Positions 14,801-29,800 of a DNA stretch of 64,000 bases are shown here, one piece after another. Position numbers and translations under genes: made by a program. Positions within the stretch are counted from its first letter, which is position 1. Each line of letters opens with the position of its first letter. The notes beneath the pieces are model-generated. The model saw only the letters and a program-made list of their open reading frames with translations. It did no database searches and had not been told where the DNA came from. This DNA comes from Lycorma delicatula (lineage: Eukaryota > Arthropoda > Insecta > Hemiptera > Fulgoridae), in the NCBI RefSeq assembly GCF_047948215.1, contig NC_134456.1, positions 79,846,515 to 79,910,514 on the forward strand, in the 5' to 3' direction.

Positions 14801-17800
14801 GTTATACACATACTTAGAGTGTATTTAGACAGGTCCCAACATGCACTGTAGCCACTCTAATCACTGTCTCAGTGCCATTTGCTTTTTAGTAGCTGTGATA
14901 GTGAAAAGAGGTAGTGACATCATCATGGTTGAAAACTGAATACCGGGCAATTTTGCACATGAGTTAAGCGTTGATCAGTGCTTAAAGGAAATGTCTTCTG
15001 TACTTGGGAGAGGATTTTTCTCATTGTACAACAATATTTAGCTGGTACCGAGAGTTTGAAGGAGGAAATTTGTCAGGTTGACCATCTTTGTCTGTGACTG
15101 AAGGAAACATTGCTGCAGTCTAATAAATGCTAGAGACAGACCTACTACCAAATAGAGATTTCCTTAGGCATTAATGCAACAGCAATTCATGCTATTCTAT
15201 AAATTCACCTTCAAGTAACAAAGCTTTGTATCCTTTGGGTGCTGCATAATTTGGCCAATGATCTGATGGCACATTGGGTTTCATGGTGTTGTGAAATGTT
15301 GAAATACATTGAAAATGGAAAGTCTCCCTATGTATTGTGATAAATTATGAAACTTGCCTGTACTATTATGATGTCCCTATCAAGGCTTAGAACAAAGTGT
15401 GGGTGTTTGAGGATGAGGAGATGGCTGTTCAAAAATCTTGATCCGTGAAGAAGAGAAGGGTGGCTGTATTTTTTAGTGTGAGAGGAGTATTAGAGCAAAT
15501 TATATTGGAAACTCAGAAGACATTACTACCTTGGTATACCAACTGAAGGAAGCTGGAAAGTAGTATAACAAGGAATGCCTTCCTAGAATTGTCAAAACTC
15601 TCAAGAAGTTGCACTCAAACTCAAGGATGGACACATGGATTCTTCACCTTAATAGTGCTCCAGCTCACTGCTCCCAAGTTTGCTTTGAGTATTTGGCCAG
15701 GACTGGAATGAAACTATTAGAGATCTCTCTACAGATCTAACCTCGCCCCCACGTGATTTTACATTATTTCCCCAGGTGAAGGTCAAGACTGGAAGGGAGG
15801 AATTTTATGAGCGATGATAACCTCCTAAGGGCTTGGGACAAAGAGTGTGCCCAGATCTCTGACGAAACCAGTCTTTGAAGACTGGTTTTGAAGGATGGAG
15901 AAGTGTATAATGACAGGAATTTTTTTGAAAAATTAAAATTTTTTGAAAATTAAAGTCATATTGCAAAACTTTTCTAGTGCCCTTTGTACCTGATTTTAAT
16001 AAATGAAACATGCTGTAAATATAACTTGCTTTCTGTTAAAGCCTTGTTACATATTGATAATGGAATTATCTGCTTAGATGTATGTCTGAAATCACTCAAA
16101 ACATTCAATAAATTTAGTAATAGAATCATTCTGATTGGTTCTGATGTTCTTGCTATAAGCAAATATTAGTATATGAACTAATAAACTTACATGGAAAATT
16201 TTATTTATAAAGATTACAAATTAGTGCTATAATTTTAAATGGTTTTATTTGGTAGGTTCAGTAGTAAAAGGTGGTTTTACAGTCTTAAATTAATATAGTA
16301 TTAGGTTAAACATTTAACTAACACTGCAGCTGTTCTAATGACAAGTTAGTTACCATTCAATAAGAGATAATATTATTCTCCCATCGGTTGGTCTAGTGGT
16401 TAAAACGCATCTTCCCAAATCAGCTGATTTGGAAAGTTGAGAGTTCAAGTCCTAGTAAAGCCAGTTGTTTTTACACAGATTTGAATACTAGATCGTGGAT
16501 ACCGGTGTTCTTTGGTGGTTGGGTTTCAATTAACCACACATCTCAGGAATGGTCGAACTGAGAATGTACAAGACTACAACTTCTTTTAGACTCATTCATA
16601 TCATTCTCATTCATCCTCTGAAGAATTATCTAAACGGTAGTTACCGGAGGCTAAACAGGAAAAGAGAAAGAGAGAGAGAGATAATATTATTAGTATTGGC
16701 TGTGAAACATATTAATATCTGATTACACGTTTTTTTTTATATAACAAATAATACATTATTAAAAACGATACTATTATTTATAAATCCTGATTTGTATTTT
16801 TAAGTTTTTTCCTTGAATTTATATCAAAATATTCTTTCATTTAACATTTTTTTAACACTACTCTGTAATAATATATTTATTTGTTTTTGTTAATTTTATT
16901 TTACTAAATCATCAATATTTAATTTTATATTAATTTGTTGACAGGTTCTAAATAGTTTATCTACGCCTTCACAACAAGTTACAAGCAATACAGCACCTAC
17001 AACTACTACAACAATGAATGTGACGACTACACCAAGAGAACTTGGTAGTAAACTAAGAAAAGATAGTATACATCCTGCACCACAATATCAGCAAGTCAAT
17101 ATAGGGTACGTTACTTCAATTGTTTTTTTTTTTTGTTAAATTTTTTCTTGATTTCAGTGCCATTATTTTTATTTTGAAATTCAATATGAACCCAACTGTG
17201 GTAGTCAACAGCTGCTGAATGCTAACTATCTTTTTATTAAAAATTAAAGTGTACTTTCTGTTTCTTAACTTTACTGATCTATGGAAATAGATGTATAAAT
17301 TGTTGCTGAGCATCAGTATTTTTTTCTACTCTGTATTTTTTCATAATTGAAAGGAGTAAGTTAATTTGTTTTTTTAATATTTTTTTTGTGCGTGTTTTTC
17401 ACTTTGTTTTATCTATCACAGTCTTCCGTATGACACTATGATAGTAGGCTTGTAATGAATCTGGGTACAGTACAAGTAGTACTTCTCATAGATACTTTCT
17501 CTGAGAGAATGATGGTCATTATGAAGTAGACCCATGTGATAAAATTAAGGTGTCGTTTGTAGGTCAATGTTATTTGCAGTTCAGTGGGCTTGTCGGGATA
17601 TCAACATTGTGTTTGGCTCAGTGAAACTGTTTTTTTTTCTTTTTTATATTACGTGTTTCTGTAACTATAAAAAAAATTAAATCACTCTTTTGCATTTACT
17701 GTTCAAGTCTGATTGTGCAGGTGCATTGCCATGATGGATCATCTAGTTCTCATTTTAACAAATTCTTATATTTTTTCTTGGTCCTGTTTACATTCATCTT

Positions 17801-20800
17801 TGCTATTTTCAAACTATTTCATCAAATTTGTCTTACCTCCTTTTGTCTCTTAACCATGTCTGCCACCATTTAATGTGTTGTTAGTGTCATCTCCAAAAAC
17901 TTATTTCGATGTTTGAAGACATTTCATTGGAGATTTCGTAAATTTATTAAGAAATTTGAAACTGACTTGCTGTTTAATTATCAAGTTTAGTATGATTGCA
18001 TAGTATGAAAAATTGACTTCTGAATAAACCAATGATTTGAGTTAACTACCTATACCTAGGCTAACATGTGAAAAAAGTGTTCTTCCAAAAAAATGAGTAC
18101 AACTGGAACTCCTCACCTTGTTCTTGAACGTAATAATCATATTTCGTATGTGCTACGATTACATTCAGAATTTTCATTTTTAAGTAATAGAAATTATACA
18201 GTGTGAGAGTCAAAAGTACAGAAACCCAACTTTAAAACTGTTCCAGATAGAATACTGTAACTTTTAAGATAAAGTATTGGTCAACTACCATTTGATGAGA
18301 AATAGAATTTCAACCCCTCTTGGGAGGGGGATGGTCCAGGGGTTGTAACTAAAATATTTTAAATGTAATACTCTTTTTGTGATACACCATTTTAAAAGTC
18401 TCTTTAAGATGAAATAGTATAAATAAGACGTTGGTGTGATGTCTAAATTATAATAATAAAAAATCATTAGAGATTATACAAGAATCTATTGAGAATCCTC
18501 ATTCCTCAAAGAGTAAAAATTTCAAACCCTTCAAAATTCTTCTGGTGCAAGAACTTAATGAAGATGACTACAATCAAAAGCTTGAGTTCTGTGAAATTAT
18601 GGTGAACAATATTTGTGCAGATCTTAATTTATTATACAGCATAGTTTTTAATGATGAGGCCACATTTTTTTTTTAAATAGCATTGTAAATTACCATAATT
18701 GTCGATACTGGACTGATATTATTCCACACTGGTACCTTGAGGCACATACACAGTATCCAGTCAAAATAAATGTATTGGCAGGTATTGTTGGTGAGCGATT
18801 GATAGGGCATATATTTATTAATGTAAATTTAAACTAAGTGAAACATGAGGTTTTGCTTCTCAACCATATCATTCCAAACATCATATCATTCCAAACATTC
18901 AAAACTTTTTGGTCCCAACTTTCAAAACATTTAGTTTCAACAAGGTGTGCCCCACCGTATTTTGGTCTTCAGGTACATGAAATTTTAAATGCATTTTTTC
19001 ATGGAAGATGAATTGGCTGAAGGGGTCAAGTAGAGTGACCAGTGAAATCACCCAACTTGTCACCATTGGATTATTTTCTATGGAGCTGCTTAAAAAGTAT
19101 TGTTTATCATCATAAGCCCTAAGATATCAATGATTTACAAAATAGAAATTGAGAACCAGCATAAAATATCGCTAGGGAATCATTGAATAATGCAGTATCA
19201 TCCTTTTACAACTGATTGGTGCACTATCATCAGAAGGAGGACATTTCCTCCGTTTCCGTCCTCTGATGTTTCATTATTAAAATGAAACGTAAGTAAATAA
19301 GCAAAGGTTATGCTTAAGAAATATTTAAAAAAAAAATAAATTGATTCGATAATATCCATTTAATCAAATCTTTATAAATTTATTTATGTTCATATGAACA
19401 AATACTAATTTGCAATATGTGTTGGGTAAAGTTAACAAAAATAAAAGAACACACAGCTCGTATTTGCCAAAAGAAATTGGACTTTAATTGGAAAGAAAAC
19501 AAATGATCTTTATCATAACCTTAAAAGATAAAAAGAAATTAACATAACTTAAGTCTATATAAGAAATATCAGCTGAATCAACATATGAATAATGATATTA
19601 AATGAGAAAATATATGAATATACGTTTTTTAAATACACATTTTGACAATATACAATTTAACAAAGCCTGGAAACAAGAGAACATAAAACACCATATTTAC
19701 AATTATATACTTAGAAAAACATAACATCAATAAACATAGCATGACTGGAAAACTATTGCATTACTGACATATGCTGTAATATTGAAAAATTAGCAATGAA
19801 CAAATGTCATTAGCTTAGAAAAATAAATTACAGTAAATCTTAATTATTGGCACTGGCCTTTCCTGATTTATGAACAACAAACTTATCATTAAATAATTAA
19901 AACATGTAATTCTAGTTTAGTATAGAAAAAAGGCCACAATAATATTCTAGTACAAAAAAAGTTAATTACAATAATCAAATTGAAATAAGTAAAAGTATAA
20001 GTAGAGTTCATATTAGTAGTAAGGTTTCTGGAAAATATAAAATTACAAAGCAGTCCTAAAACATAACTTCACATCAGAAGTAATTTTCTTTAGATTAATT
20101 TAAAGAAGAAATAATGTACGATTAACTGAATGTTCCACAAATTTTAATGATAAAATCAACTGTTTAACGTGATAAACAATGAAAATTGAACTTGCCTGTA
20201 GCACACAAATATTAGCAAGAGACGAACTCGTGAATGAAGGTAAATGAATACATACAGTAATCCTGGGCGTAGTCTGCAGTGGTGTATCAGGAATGCAGGG
20301 GTGAGACATGGTTTAGAGGTAGAATAATACGTAGCATCTCAGATATGTAGCAATGAGTTTGGAGATTCTGCATTGATGAAAATATAATCAGCAGCTCGAG
20401 AAGATTCGGCGTCGATAGAAATGGCAGTTTGTAGTAATTGAAGCACTTTCGACAGAGATGTAATATAGTGAATTTGAAGAATAACTTAACAAAGAAACAA
20501 GGCTGGACGAACATAGAAAACTGTGAAATCACGAAAAACTGACGAGTAGAACTAGAGAATATTTTGACAGAGAAGTACCGCAACGTTTATGAAGACAAAG
20601 AAAGTATTAACATTATACGAGCGGAAGAGAACATCGAAGCTTGGTCCTTCCAAGTCTGGAGGACCAGGATCCGCACAGCGTGAAAGTCAGGACTAGAATG
20701 AAAAACTGGCGTGGTGAGAGGTAGGGGAAGCGAACAAAGCAATGGACAGAAGAGTGTGTGTATGTGTGTGCGTGTGTGTTGACTACAAGAGTAGTGTCTT

Positions 20801-22015
20801 AAGTGTTAGTATGAGAACGATTAGAGAGAACGTGTGGAATTCGGGAACGAAGACATAACAAAAATAATTTACAAGCAAGCAGACCACTAAAGAATTACGT
20901 AAGATTGATAAAATAAATTTCTGAATACGCAAGTTGAAGAAATGACATCAGGGCAGACAAAGAGAAATAGACTTCTAGGAACTATGACAATATTGTGAAA
21001 TTGGTTGAGAATAAAAAAAACTTAAGAATAATATATATATTAAGACAAAAAACAGCTATAAAATAATGCGTGATAGAAATAAGCTAACACCAATATGATG
21101 ATGCAACAACCAGTCAAGCTGGAGCCTGAGAGAAATTGATGTCGAAAAGAAACCCAAACAACCTATTATAAAATACACGTATGATAAGCCTTACAAAAAT
21201 GCAAAATAAATTACCAAGCCTGTAACCTACAAGCCTCGACCATAACCTTGAATTCATTGGAATAAAACGACTTTACGCAAACGGCGTAAACAATATGTGA
21301 CATGTTCTGTCATGCTGGAAAACCTCTACTCTTTGTCACAGACTGAGGGTAGAATTGTTTAAAAGTTGTATGGCACAATTCTGTGTTGACAGTCAAGTCA
21401 AAAAATATTGCTCCACAATATGCTTACCAGAAACAGAACACCTTACGTTGATTTTCTTCTTTGAATATTGGCTACAGCATCTGGAGCCCTAATGGAAAGT
21501 TACCTATTTCATTTCGTGTTTGAAATTGACCTCATTGTACACCATTTTTTAACTAAATGGTATATGCTGCTTGTTGCTGAGATAATGGCATTAAGAAATT
21601 TTTCCGTGAATATTTGATGCGTTTCTTGAAAAAACCACCAATGCACAAAAGCTTTCACTGTAGCAACCCTTTCGTAGATCAAATTAGGCATTTTAGAAAA
21701 ATACAACTGCAAAGAACAAAACTACATTGCACTGAAGCTGTGTTTAGAGATGGTCAAATAACAGCAGTTCAAGTTAGCTTGGTGATTTTTGAGTTACTTA
21801 TCTGGGGTTTATATATTTTACTGAAATTAATCTTTAAGATTCATGCTATTCCTGAGTAATATTATTTTATTAATTATATTTAAATTCCATTAAAATAAAC
21901 CACCTAGTATAGAATATTGAGATAAGATATATCTTATCTTACTTCCATGGAAAAATTAAAACTACTTTCATGAAAAATTTATATTTTCATGTTCATGTTG
22001 TATATTTTCAAGATT

Positions 22016-22063
<48 letters not shown>

Positions 22064-25000
22064 TGTTGTCTAGCGTGTTAAAAAAGTCACTCTGAACCTA
22101 CCAATAGCAAGGTTAATATAAACTTAGCAATTTATATAAAAAAGTTTTCAAATCATTAGTTTTAAAACAGTATATCAGGTAATGCATTACCATAATTATA
22201 TGTTGGAACTCAGTTGTTATCATAATTTGATTAAGGATGGATACAAACATTGGTTCTAAATAATATAATTTTAGTGTTATAGTTTCAACTTGATTTTATT
22301 GATTATCAATATTAACAAATGAGTTGCCTTTTGGATAATTACGAGGGATATTTCTAAAGTAAAGACTGCTGGAAAATTCTTCTTAAGGTTGACGAACCTG
22401 TATTGTTCATGGCCATGCTAGTAATGTACACATTGCATTGTTGACTGTAAGTTGTCACATTGTAGTATCTTTGATTAGTGTGAGTTATTATGTTATAAAA
22501 TGAATAGAAAATGATGTTGCTGCCTTGTGAAATACATAGTCATATGTTTTTTAAACCAGCATAACATTAGGCTGACTGAAATTCATACTTAGTAGTTGGT
22601 TGCTGTGTACGGTGATAATGTAATGAATGAAAGAAGTGTCCAAAAATGGTATGAAAGTTTAGAAATAACAGAATTAATGTGTACGATAAAGAATGTTCTG
22701 GGAGGTTCTTATAATCACCAAGGACTTGTTGAAACACATTGATGATGAAATTAGAAAAGATTGTCACTCAACGATTTCTGACCTGGCCTTTCTTTTTCCT
22801 GATGTTTCAAGAGTTATTGTTCGCATTGTTCATGACCATTTAGGCTTGAGAAAGGTTTGTACATACTGGGTGCTGCACATCTTAATGGAACATCACAGAA
22901 ATGTCCGAATGGAATCTGCTTTAGAATATTTGATGTGCTACACTGAAAAAGGTGATGAGCTTCTTAATTCAATTGTTACTGGCAATGAAACATGGATTTT
23001 GTATTACACTTCAGACAGTGAAGTGAATGGCATCATCCTCAATCACTAATCAGACCAACAAAGGTCAAGCCACAGCCATTTGCACGCAAATTGATGGCCA
23101 CAGTCTTTTGGGATCAGTTTGGCACACTTCTGATTGATTCATGCCACGTGGAACGATTATAAATGCAGAAGCTTACTGCAAAACTCTACGTAAGTTACAG
23201 GGCGCCACTCAAAATTGGCGATGTAGGCGGCTGACCGACGGCATTGTCCTGCTGCATGATAATGCACATCCACATGTTGCAGGTCTGAAATGTGATTTAC
23301 TGAGAACATTTGGATGGGAAATTTACAATCACTCACCATATAGTCTGAACTTAGCCTCTTCTGGTTACCATTTGTTTGGGAAATTGAAAGAACTTTTGAG
23401 TGATAAGCAATTCATGGGTGACGATGAACTTAAAAATGCTGTTAAGCAGTGACTAAATTGACTGGTGGCAGAAGAATACAATGAGGTTATATTGAAGCTG
23501 GTGTATCGCTACAATAAATGTCTTAATTCATGTGCCAATTATATAGAGAAGTAGTATAAAGTATGTAGTTTAAGAGAAATAAAACTATTTATAAAGTTTT
23601 CAGAATAAATTTTTTTTATAATGAAATGGTCATTACTTTTGAGATAAACTCTCATATACTACAATTCACCAATTGAGAAATGTCGTTTGGTCCTCAGATC
23701 ATTTTCTGTTTTGAATTCCAGTTTTATAATTAATAATATAGTTAGAATCAGTATGTCTGATGTAAACAAGGGAAAAATTACATCTGATTATGGGCATAGT
23801 GTTACCATTTTTATTATTTAAAGGCCTGAATACACAATATGAAATAAGAATATTTAAAATTTCATCTACAATTTAACAAAATATAACATCCAGATAATGA
23901 ATAATCTACCTACTCACATTTGTCTTACAAATATAATTTTAACAAAAAATTGAATCTCTCTGTACATGATCATATATAAAAAAAAAGATCTGGTATATTT
24001 TTCCTTTCTTGTATATAAGAAATTACATTCATATCATTTTTCAGTTACTTATTTTTTAACTTTATTATAATTGAAAATCAAGATAGTCTAAAGATCCAAA
24101 GACATATGCAAAGTATAAACTGGTTATTTTTCTTGTAAGTTTCCCTTTTTAGTTAATAAATAGATCGTCTAACATATAATCCAGTTGAAGAAAAGGTCTG
24201 AATTATATAAAAATGAGTTGAATTATAATAATTTTTTTCACGCTTGATTTGATAAATATAAAAACCAAGTAATAATCATTATAATTGTTTACAGGTATTC
24301 TCCTGCACAGAGACCACAAGAAGGACCTAGTCCTGGTTACCCAGGTCCTCCTGGTGTTTATTCTCATTCTCAGCAGCCGGCTCCGCCATCAAATTACAAT
24401 CCATTTATCTATGGCAATGATGTTGACTCTGTTGATATTGCAACCAGAGTTGCAATGGTTTGTATACATTTTTTATATTGTTTTTGATTAGCCCTATTAG
24501 TTATAGTGATGAAATTTTCATCATACGACGTGTGTTCAAAAAGTAATAAAAGTTTTGTTTTTTGGAAAGAATTTTATTTATTCGTCTACATTAATGTTAT
24601 CTCCTTCAAAATAGTCACCATTAGATATTATACACTTAATGCCAGCCCTTTTTCCAATCCCCAAAACACTTCTGGAACTCGATCTTTGGAATAGTATTTA
24701 GCTCTTTCAGGGATTCGCTTTTAATCTCATCTATTCTTGTAAAACAACAGCCCTTTAATGTGCTCTTTATTTTTGGGAATTGAAAAAATCACACGAGATC
24801 ATGTCCAGCGAATATGGCGGCTGGGGTATCATTACAGTGTTGTTTTTGGCTAAAAATTGACAAACAAGCAGTGAAGGGTGACCAGGCGCATTATTGTGGT
24901 GCAAAAACCATGAATTTTTTTGCCACAAATCCAGGCATTTATTCGGATTGCTTCATGCAAATGACGTTGAATTAGTAGGTAATACTCCTTGATCATTTGA

Positions 25001-26782
25001 CCTTGTGGCAAGAACTCATGATGCACTATGCCGTTAAAATTGAAGACACAGTGAGCATAATCTTCATATTCGACTATACTTGTCGAGATTTTTTCGGTCT
25101 TGGTGATCCAGAATGCCTCCATTGGGATGATTGAGCTTTAGTTTTGACATCATAATCTGTAAACCCATGTTTCATCGTCTGTTGTGACACATTTCAGTAG
25201 TTCTGCATCGTTGTTGACTTTATTTAGCGACTCCTGAGCAACTTCCATTCACCGCTGTTTTTGTTCAAAATTCAACAGTTTTGGACAAATTTTGCTGTCA
25301 CATGTTCCATACCCAAAACACCCAAAAACATTTCATGGCATGAGCCAATTAATATCTCAACATCATCGGCAACTTCGTTGATTGTGATTAAGCGATCATT
25401 CATAATCATTTCTTTCACTTTTTCAACGGTTTATTGGTTGTTGATGTGCTGGGGCATTCGGGGCGCTTGTCGTCTTCACGACCTTCTTGGAAATGCTTAT
25501 ACCACTTATAAACCCGCACTTTAAGTATTTAACATTTTTTAAATGTTGCTACACTTAATTCCATTCTTGTAGCAAAATTTAATACAAATTCTCTGATCCA
25601 TTATTTATACAAATAAAAAAATCGCTGATCATACCCAAACACGTGTTGTCCTTTTAACAGCTGACAACAGACTAAACATCCAATATGGATAAAAATGTAC
25701 AGATTCTTTTCAGACATGTTTACCAATACAACAATGAAAAAATCCCAAGAATCGGACTAATACAATCTACGAAATTTCAAAATTCTCGTTACTTTTTGAA
25801 CGCACCTTGTATTTAATTGATGTTGTTTATATCACATTAAAAAATTATGCAAATCACTAAAATTGGTAAATTGTTCATTGTTTTATTTAGATTAATTTAA
25901 AAAAATGTCATTATTTTGCACAAGAATAAATTTAAGGAAGTTATTATACAATGTGCTCATTATATTAGTTTAAGTTTTATGGTTGTCATTGATTAAGTAA
26001 TTTTCTGCTCATTTTTATAAGCAATACTGTCATATGTCATTAAATAACTATTCAGTTATATATAAAATATGCAAAACTACTTTCCGTACTGCACTTCTAC
26101 TTTGGTGTGTGTAATGCATTGTTACTTATAGAAAGGATGCATTCATTAATATGTAACTTTACATCATCATCTCTCAGTCTTTGTTATGATTATGAAGCTT
26201 GGAAAACATCTGAGTTTATATGTGACACTAATCAGATTGTTTTCTGACAGTAATGCTATTCATTATATAGCCAATTCCTGTGGTGATCAGCGTGAATGTC
26301 ACTTATAGGGCTGAATATTACCTGTATTTTGACAGGCTTGGCATGACAATATGCTATTTTGACAGGCATGACAGTATGTAACAGTATATTTAGCTAAATG
26401 ATGTAAGCAACAGGAAATCTGTTCACTTTTCTTTAGTAAGTCTGGCTTGGTTATGCTATCTTTGGGAGTAACTTTTCTTGTCATTTTTCACTAATAGGGT
26501 TAAAACAAGTTTTAGAAATTTAAAAATTCTCTAAAAAAGATTTTTCAAAAACTTTCAGTTCTGTCATAAGTTTTCATTCTACATAACATGCTTAGTCCTT
26601 TATTTTTTAACTATCAGTAATTTGTTTTTCTAATTGTATGCAATATTTTTTAGTGTTATGTTACTAACAATAATAGCAGCTTTATTGAATCATGACTAAT
26701 ATAGCAGTGCTTACAATTACAGGGTAGACTGTATATATGACTTTAAATAATTTACACATACACACACACACACCATATATTT

Positions 26783-26828
<46 letters not shown>

Positions 26829-29800
26829 CACAAACAAACATTTTAAATCCTATTTACAATTACGGAATTGGCTATACACACACACTTCACCTAGTATAGT
26901 AGTACACCTAGGTGGTTTATATTAATATAATTTAAAATATAGTTTACAGAGGAGTAATATGAATTTTAAAAAGATCTCAGTACTCTGTAATATATATATA
27001 AATTAATTACAGGCTAGTCTAGAAAACTTTCTGTACTTCGATAATTATTTAGTTTTTTGAAATATTTATATTATAATGATTTTATAATAACAAAGATTGC
27101 AGGGTTTCAATTATAGAATTTTTTAAATAATTTTTTTACATTAATCTTTTTTTAAGAAATTCACTTTCTGTTTAAAAATTTAATGTGTGTAAAATTAATA
27201 TAAAGTTCCTTATTATACTGATTTTCCATTTCATTTTTTAAATATCCATAAAAAATAAATTTTTATACTGATTGGATATAAATAATATTTTTTTTTAGAT
27301 TGTATCAGGAAGATTAAGTAGGTATACCACTCAGGTAAAAAAGGAATTACCCTAGCATGCATTTATCTAGATACATCAGTTGAAGCCATGGTAAAATCTT
27401 CATCAGAGCATTGTCGTCATAAAATACACCATTAATTATAAAATAAAAAAAACTTATGTAGTTAATCCATATTGACAGTTGAAGGTGGTTAATACATAAA
27501 ATGGTAGTAAAAGTGTGAATATACAAAATAATAAAATAAAATAAAAATTTAGTAGGCTTAATGAAAATTATTTGAGCAGATATTATTTTTGCATGACATT
27601 ACAAATGAATGTTAAAGATTAAAAGTTCTGTACTTAGAAATACTGTATTACTTAAATTGTTAGTTCTATAGTATCAAATTATTAATTGTATAATATTTTT
27701 TACAGGTTCGATTTTTCAACTCTCAAAACCTTTTAGCTAACTTCACTGAACACACTCGAACATTAAGGTTATACCCTAGACCAGTTGTTGCACTTCAAAT
27801 AAATAGCTTTCTTCGTTCAAGACCTCGTTGTTCTGAATTCCTTGACAAATTTGCTCGAACTCAGGTAAATTATATTTTGTGTTTACGTATTTTATTCCTC
27901 ATTCTGACTAATAAGGATTGTGTATTAATGTAGTTTTTATTTCCTTTTCTTTTCCCAAAAGGTCTTCATTCCTTCCATCCATCTATTTAGGTATATACCA
28001 ATCTTAAGAGACGTGCACCAGTATGACTTAACAGCCCTTATGTTCGTAGAATTGATACTCAACTTAATGACACTGTGAGAATGATTGCTGGGGTTATCAG
28101 GTCTACTTCCATGGAGTGGCTCCCGGTATTGAGCCACATACCACCCCCGAACCTGCGCTGTATGAACGCTCTTGTACGAGAGTACAAGAAGATTATGGAC
28201 AATCAAAACCTGCCAATAGATGAGGATGTTGAGGATGCCAATTGTGGTCTTCAATCTAGAAAACCACCTATCAAAACAGCAATTGCTGCCACAGAGGATG
28301 GATTTGACCTAATTGAGGCCTGGCGTCGAGAATGGGACACGAAGCAGAATAAACAAAATCCCATGTATTACTCAAAGGCCACCGGGTTTTGACTTGCCAC
28401 GTAAGACCTGGTCCTAACACTAAACAGAATACGGACTCAGCATGGTAGGCACCTATTTCCTGTATAAATGGGGTAAAACACCGACGCCCCTTTTTGAGTG
28501 TGGTGAAAATCAAACTTTCAGAAACATCACAGAAGTTTCCCCTAAGACAGCTTATGAAGGGAATCTTGAAGATTTCCTGATGGCGACTCCATGATCGATA
28601 GCATATATTAGTTTGTTAAATCTTTGTTTATAATTTTGACTGTAATTGGTGTTATGTTTTAGTGCCATACACTAAATAAAATTAAGAGATATTCAACATC
28701 TTTAAATCTTTTTCTATTTTTTTAAACCGTATTGTATTTGTGGTTTTGTTTTCATAAAAATCAAATATTTGTTTTGTCAATCTGTTGTTGTTCATTCTGT
28801 ATAAATGACCATAAAATCTTAAACATCTTTTTCAGATTAAATCCCCAACTTTTTCTATACCTTTGTAAATTTCTTTTTCACTTTTCAGTTTGTAAATTCC
28901 ATCATAATATTTTGGTTCGTACATTTTTCTTAAAATTCTTTCTCATATTTTGTTTTTATTATTTACCAAAAAGATATGAAAAAGCTGCTATATAAAATTA
29001 AATATGCTAGTATTCTGAAAATGATGTAATTGTGTTAATTTTTTGGCAATGGAGGCTAGTTAGGATTTAAAATATCAGAAAATTGTTGGTCATATTGGTC
29101 ATTCATGTTGTAAGTCATTATGCAAGTGTACATATATATATATACATATGTTACTATTTGAATTTGTTTAATACTTGAAATATTAATCTAGAAAGTATCA
29201 AATTATCAAATATTAAAATCAGATAAGTGCAAGTACTTTACAGTTTGAACTATTTTAACAAAGTAACCTATGAAGAGATTGTTAACTGAACACTATGAGA
29301 TGTAGAACTGAGTAATGATTAAATCATGCTCTATGTATATTCATTTACACTACAGTGTTACACAACATAATGGTTCATATTTAAATATAAAACAGGCAGC
29401 TACATAGATGCATTTGTTCATTTTATGATATTTAAATAAAAGCTATAAATTACATCTTTAAAAATAACATCTGAGATAAAATTCCTATTTATTACAACAA
29501 CTTTATATTATTATAAGTAAAATTGTTTACCGTCTCAATGAAAAGATCACATAATTTTGCTATCTTATGTACAAATACAGTTAGTTACGTTTATAAAAAA
29601 TTGACTTGCTTTACTCAGTTGTTTTTAAATTAAATATACAAGTACGAGTGAATATTAATATGGTAAAAGGTACTATGAGGCAGCAGCAGGTGACCAGGCT
29701 TATGGACTTAAAACTGCTGTGGTAGTTGACAGTTGCCTGTAATATAGAAGAATTTAACAAATTTTAAGTTAATTGTTTTTAACTTATGTGCTAAAAATAA

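Larger units (their letters stand above)
3865..16944 (+). other. Intron 2 (13.1 kb)
   Basis: The largest intron. It holds a LINE 3' end interrupted by a SINE (6560-7190), several mariner remnants (5335-5910, 7230-7442, 7640-8460, 10180-10690), a piggyBac-like remnant (13377-14216), a nearly complete mariner (14749-15986) and a second SINE (16378-16676). Stretches 3865-5330, 8900-10150, 10700-13370 and 15990-16360 hold nothing I recognise apart from an imperfect 18-bp hairpin at 4990-5021 and a less AT-rich patch at 11440-11790. Confidence 0.7.
17106..24294 (+). other. Intron 3 (7.2 kb)
   Basis: It contains a degenerate Tc1/mariner-superfamily copy (18190-19270), an unidentified block with distinct composition (19430-21330), a TA/TG microsatellite (22014-22066) and a mariner with both ends (22342-23654). 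Nothing is recognised at 17106-18180, 21340-22010 and 23660-24294. Confidence 0.7.
24458..27705 (+). other. Intron 4
   Basis: A mariner (24526-25809) starts 68 bp after the donor. A CA/TG/TA microsatellite with hairpin potential lies at 26755-26830. The rest is AT-rich sequence with no recognised gene. Confidence 0.7.

Noticed and set aside
28732..28995. Phe-rich open frame on the + strand
   Set aside because: T-rich intron sequence translated; codon bias only, no homology recognised.
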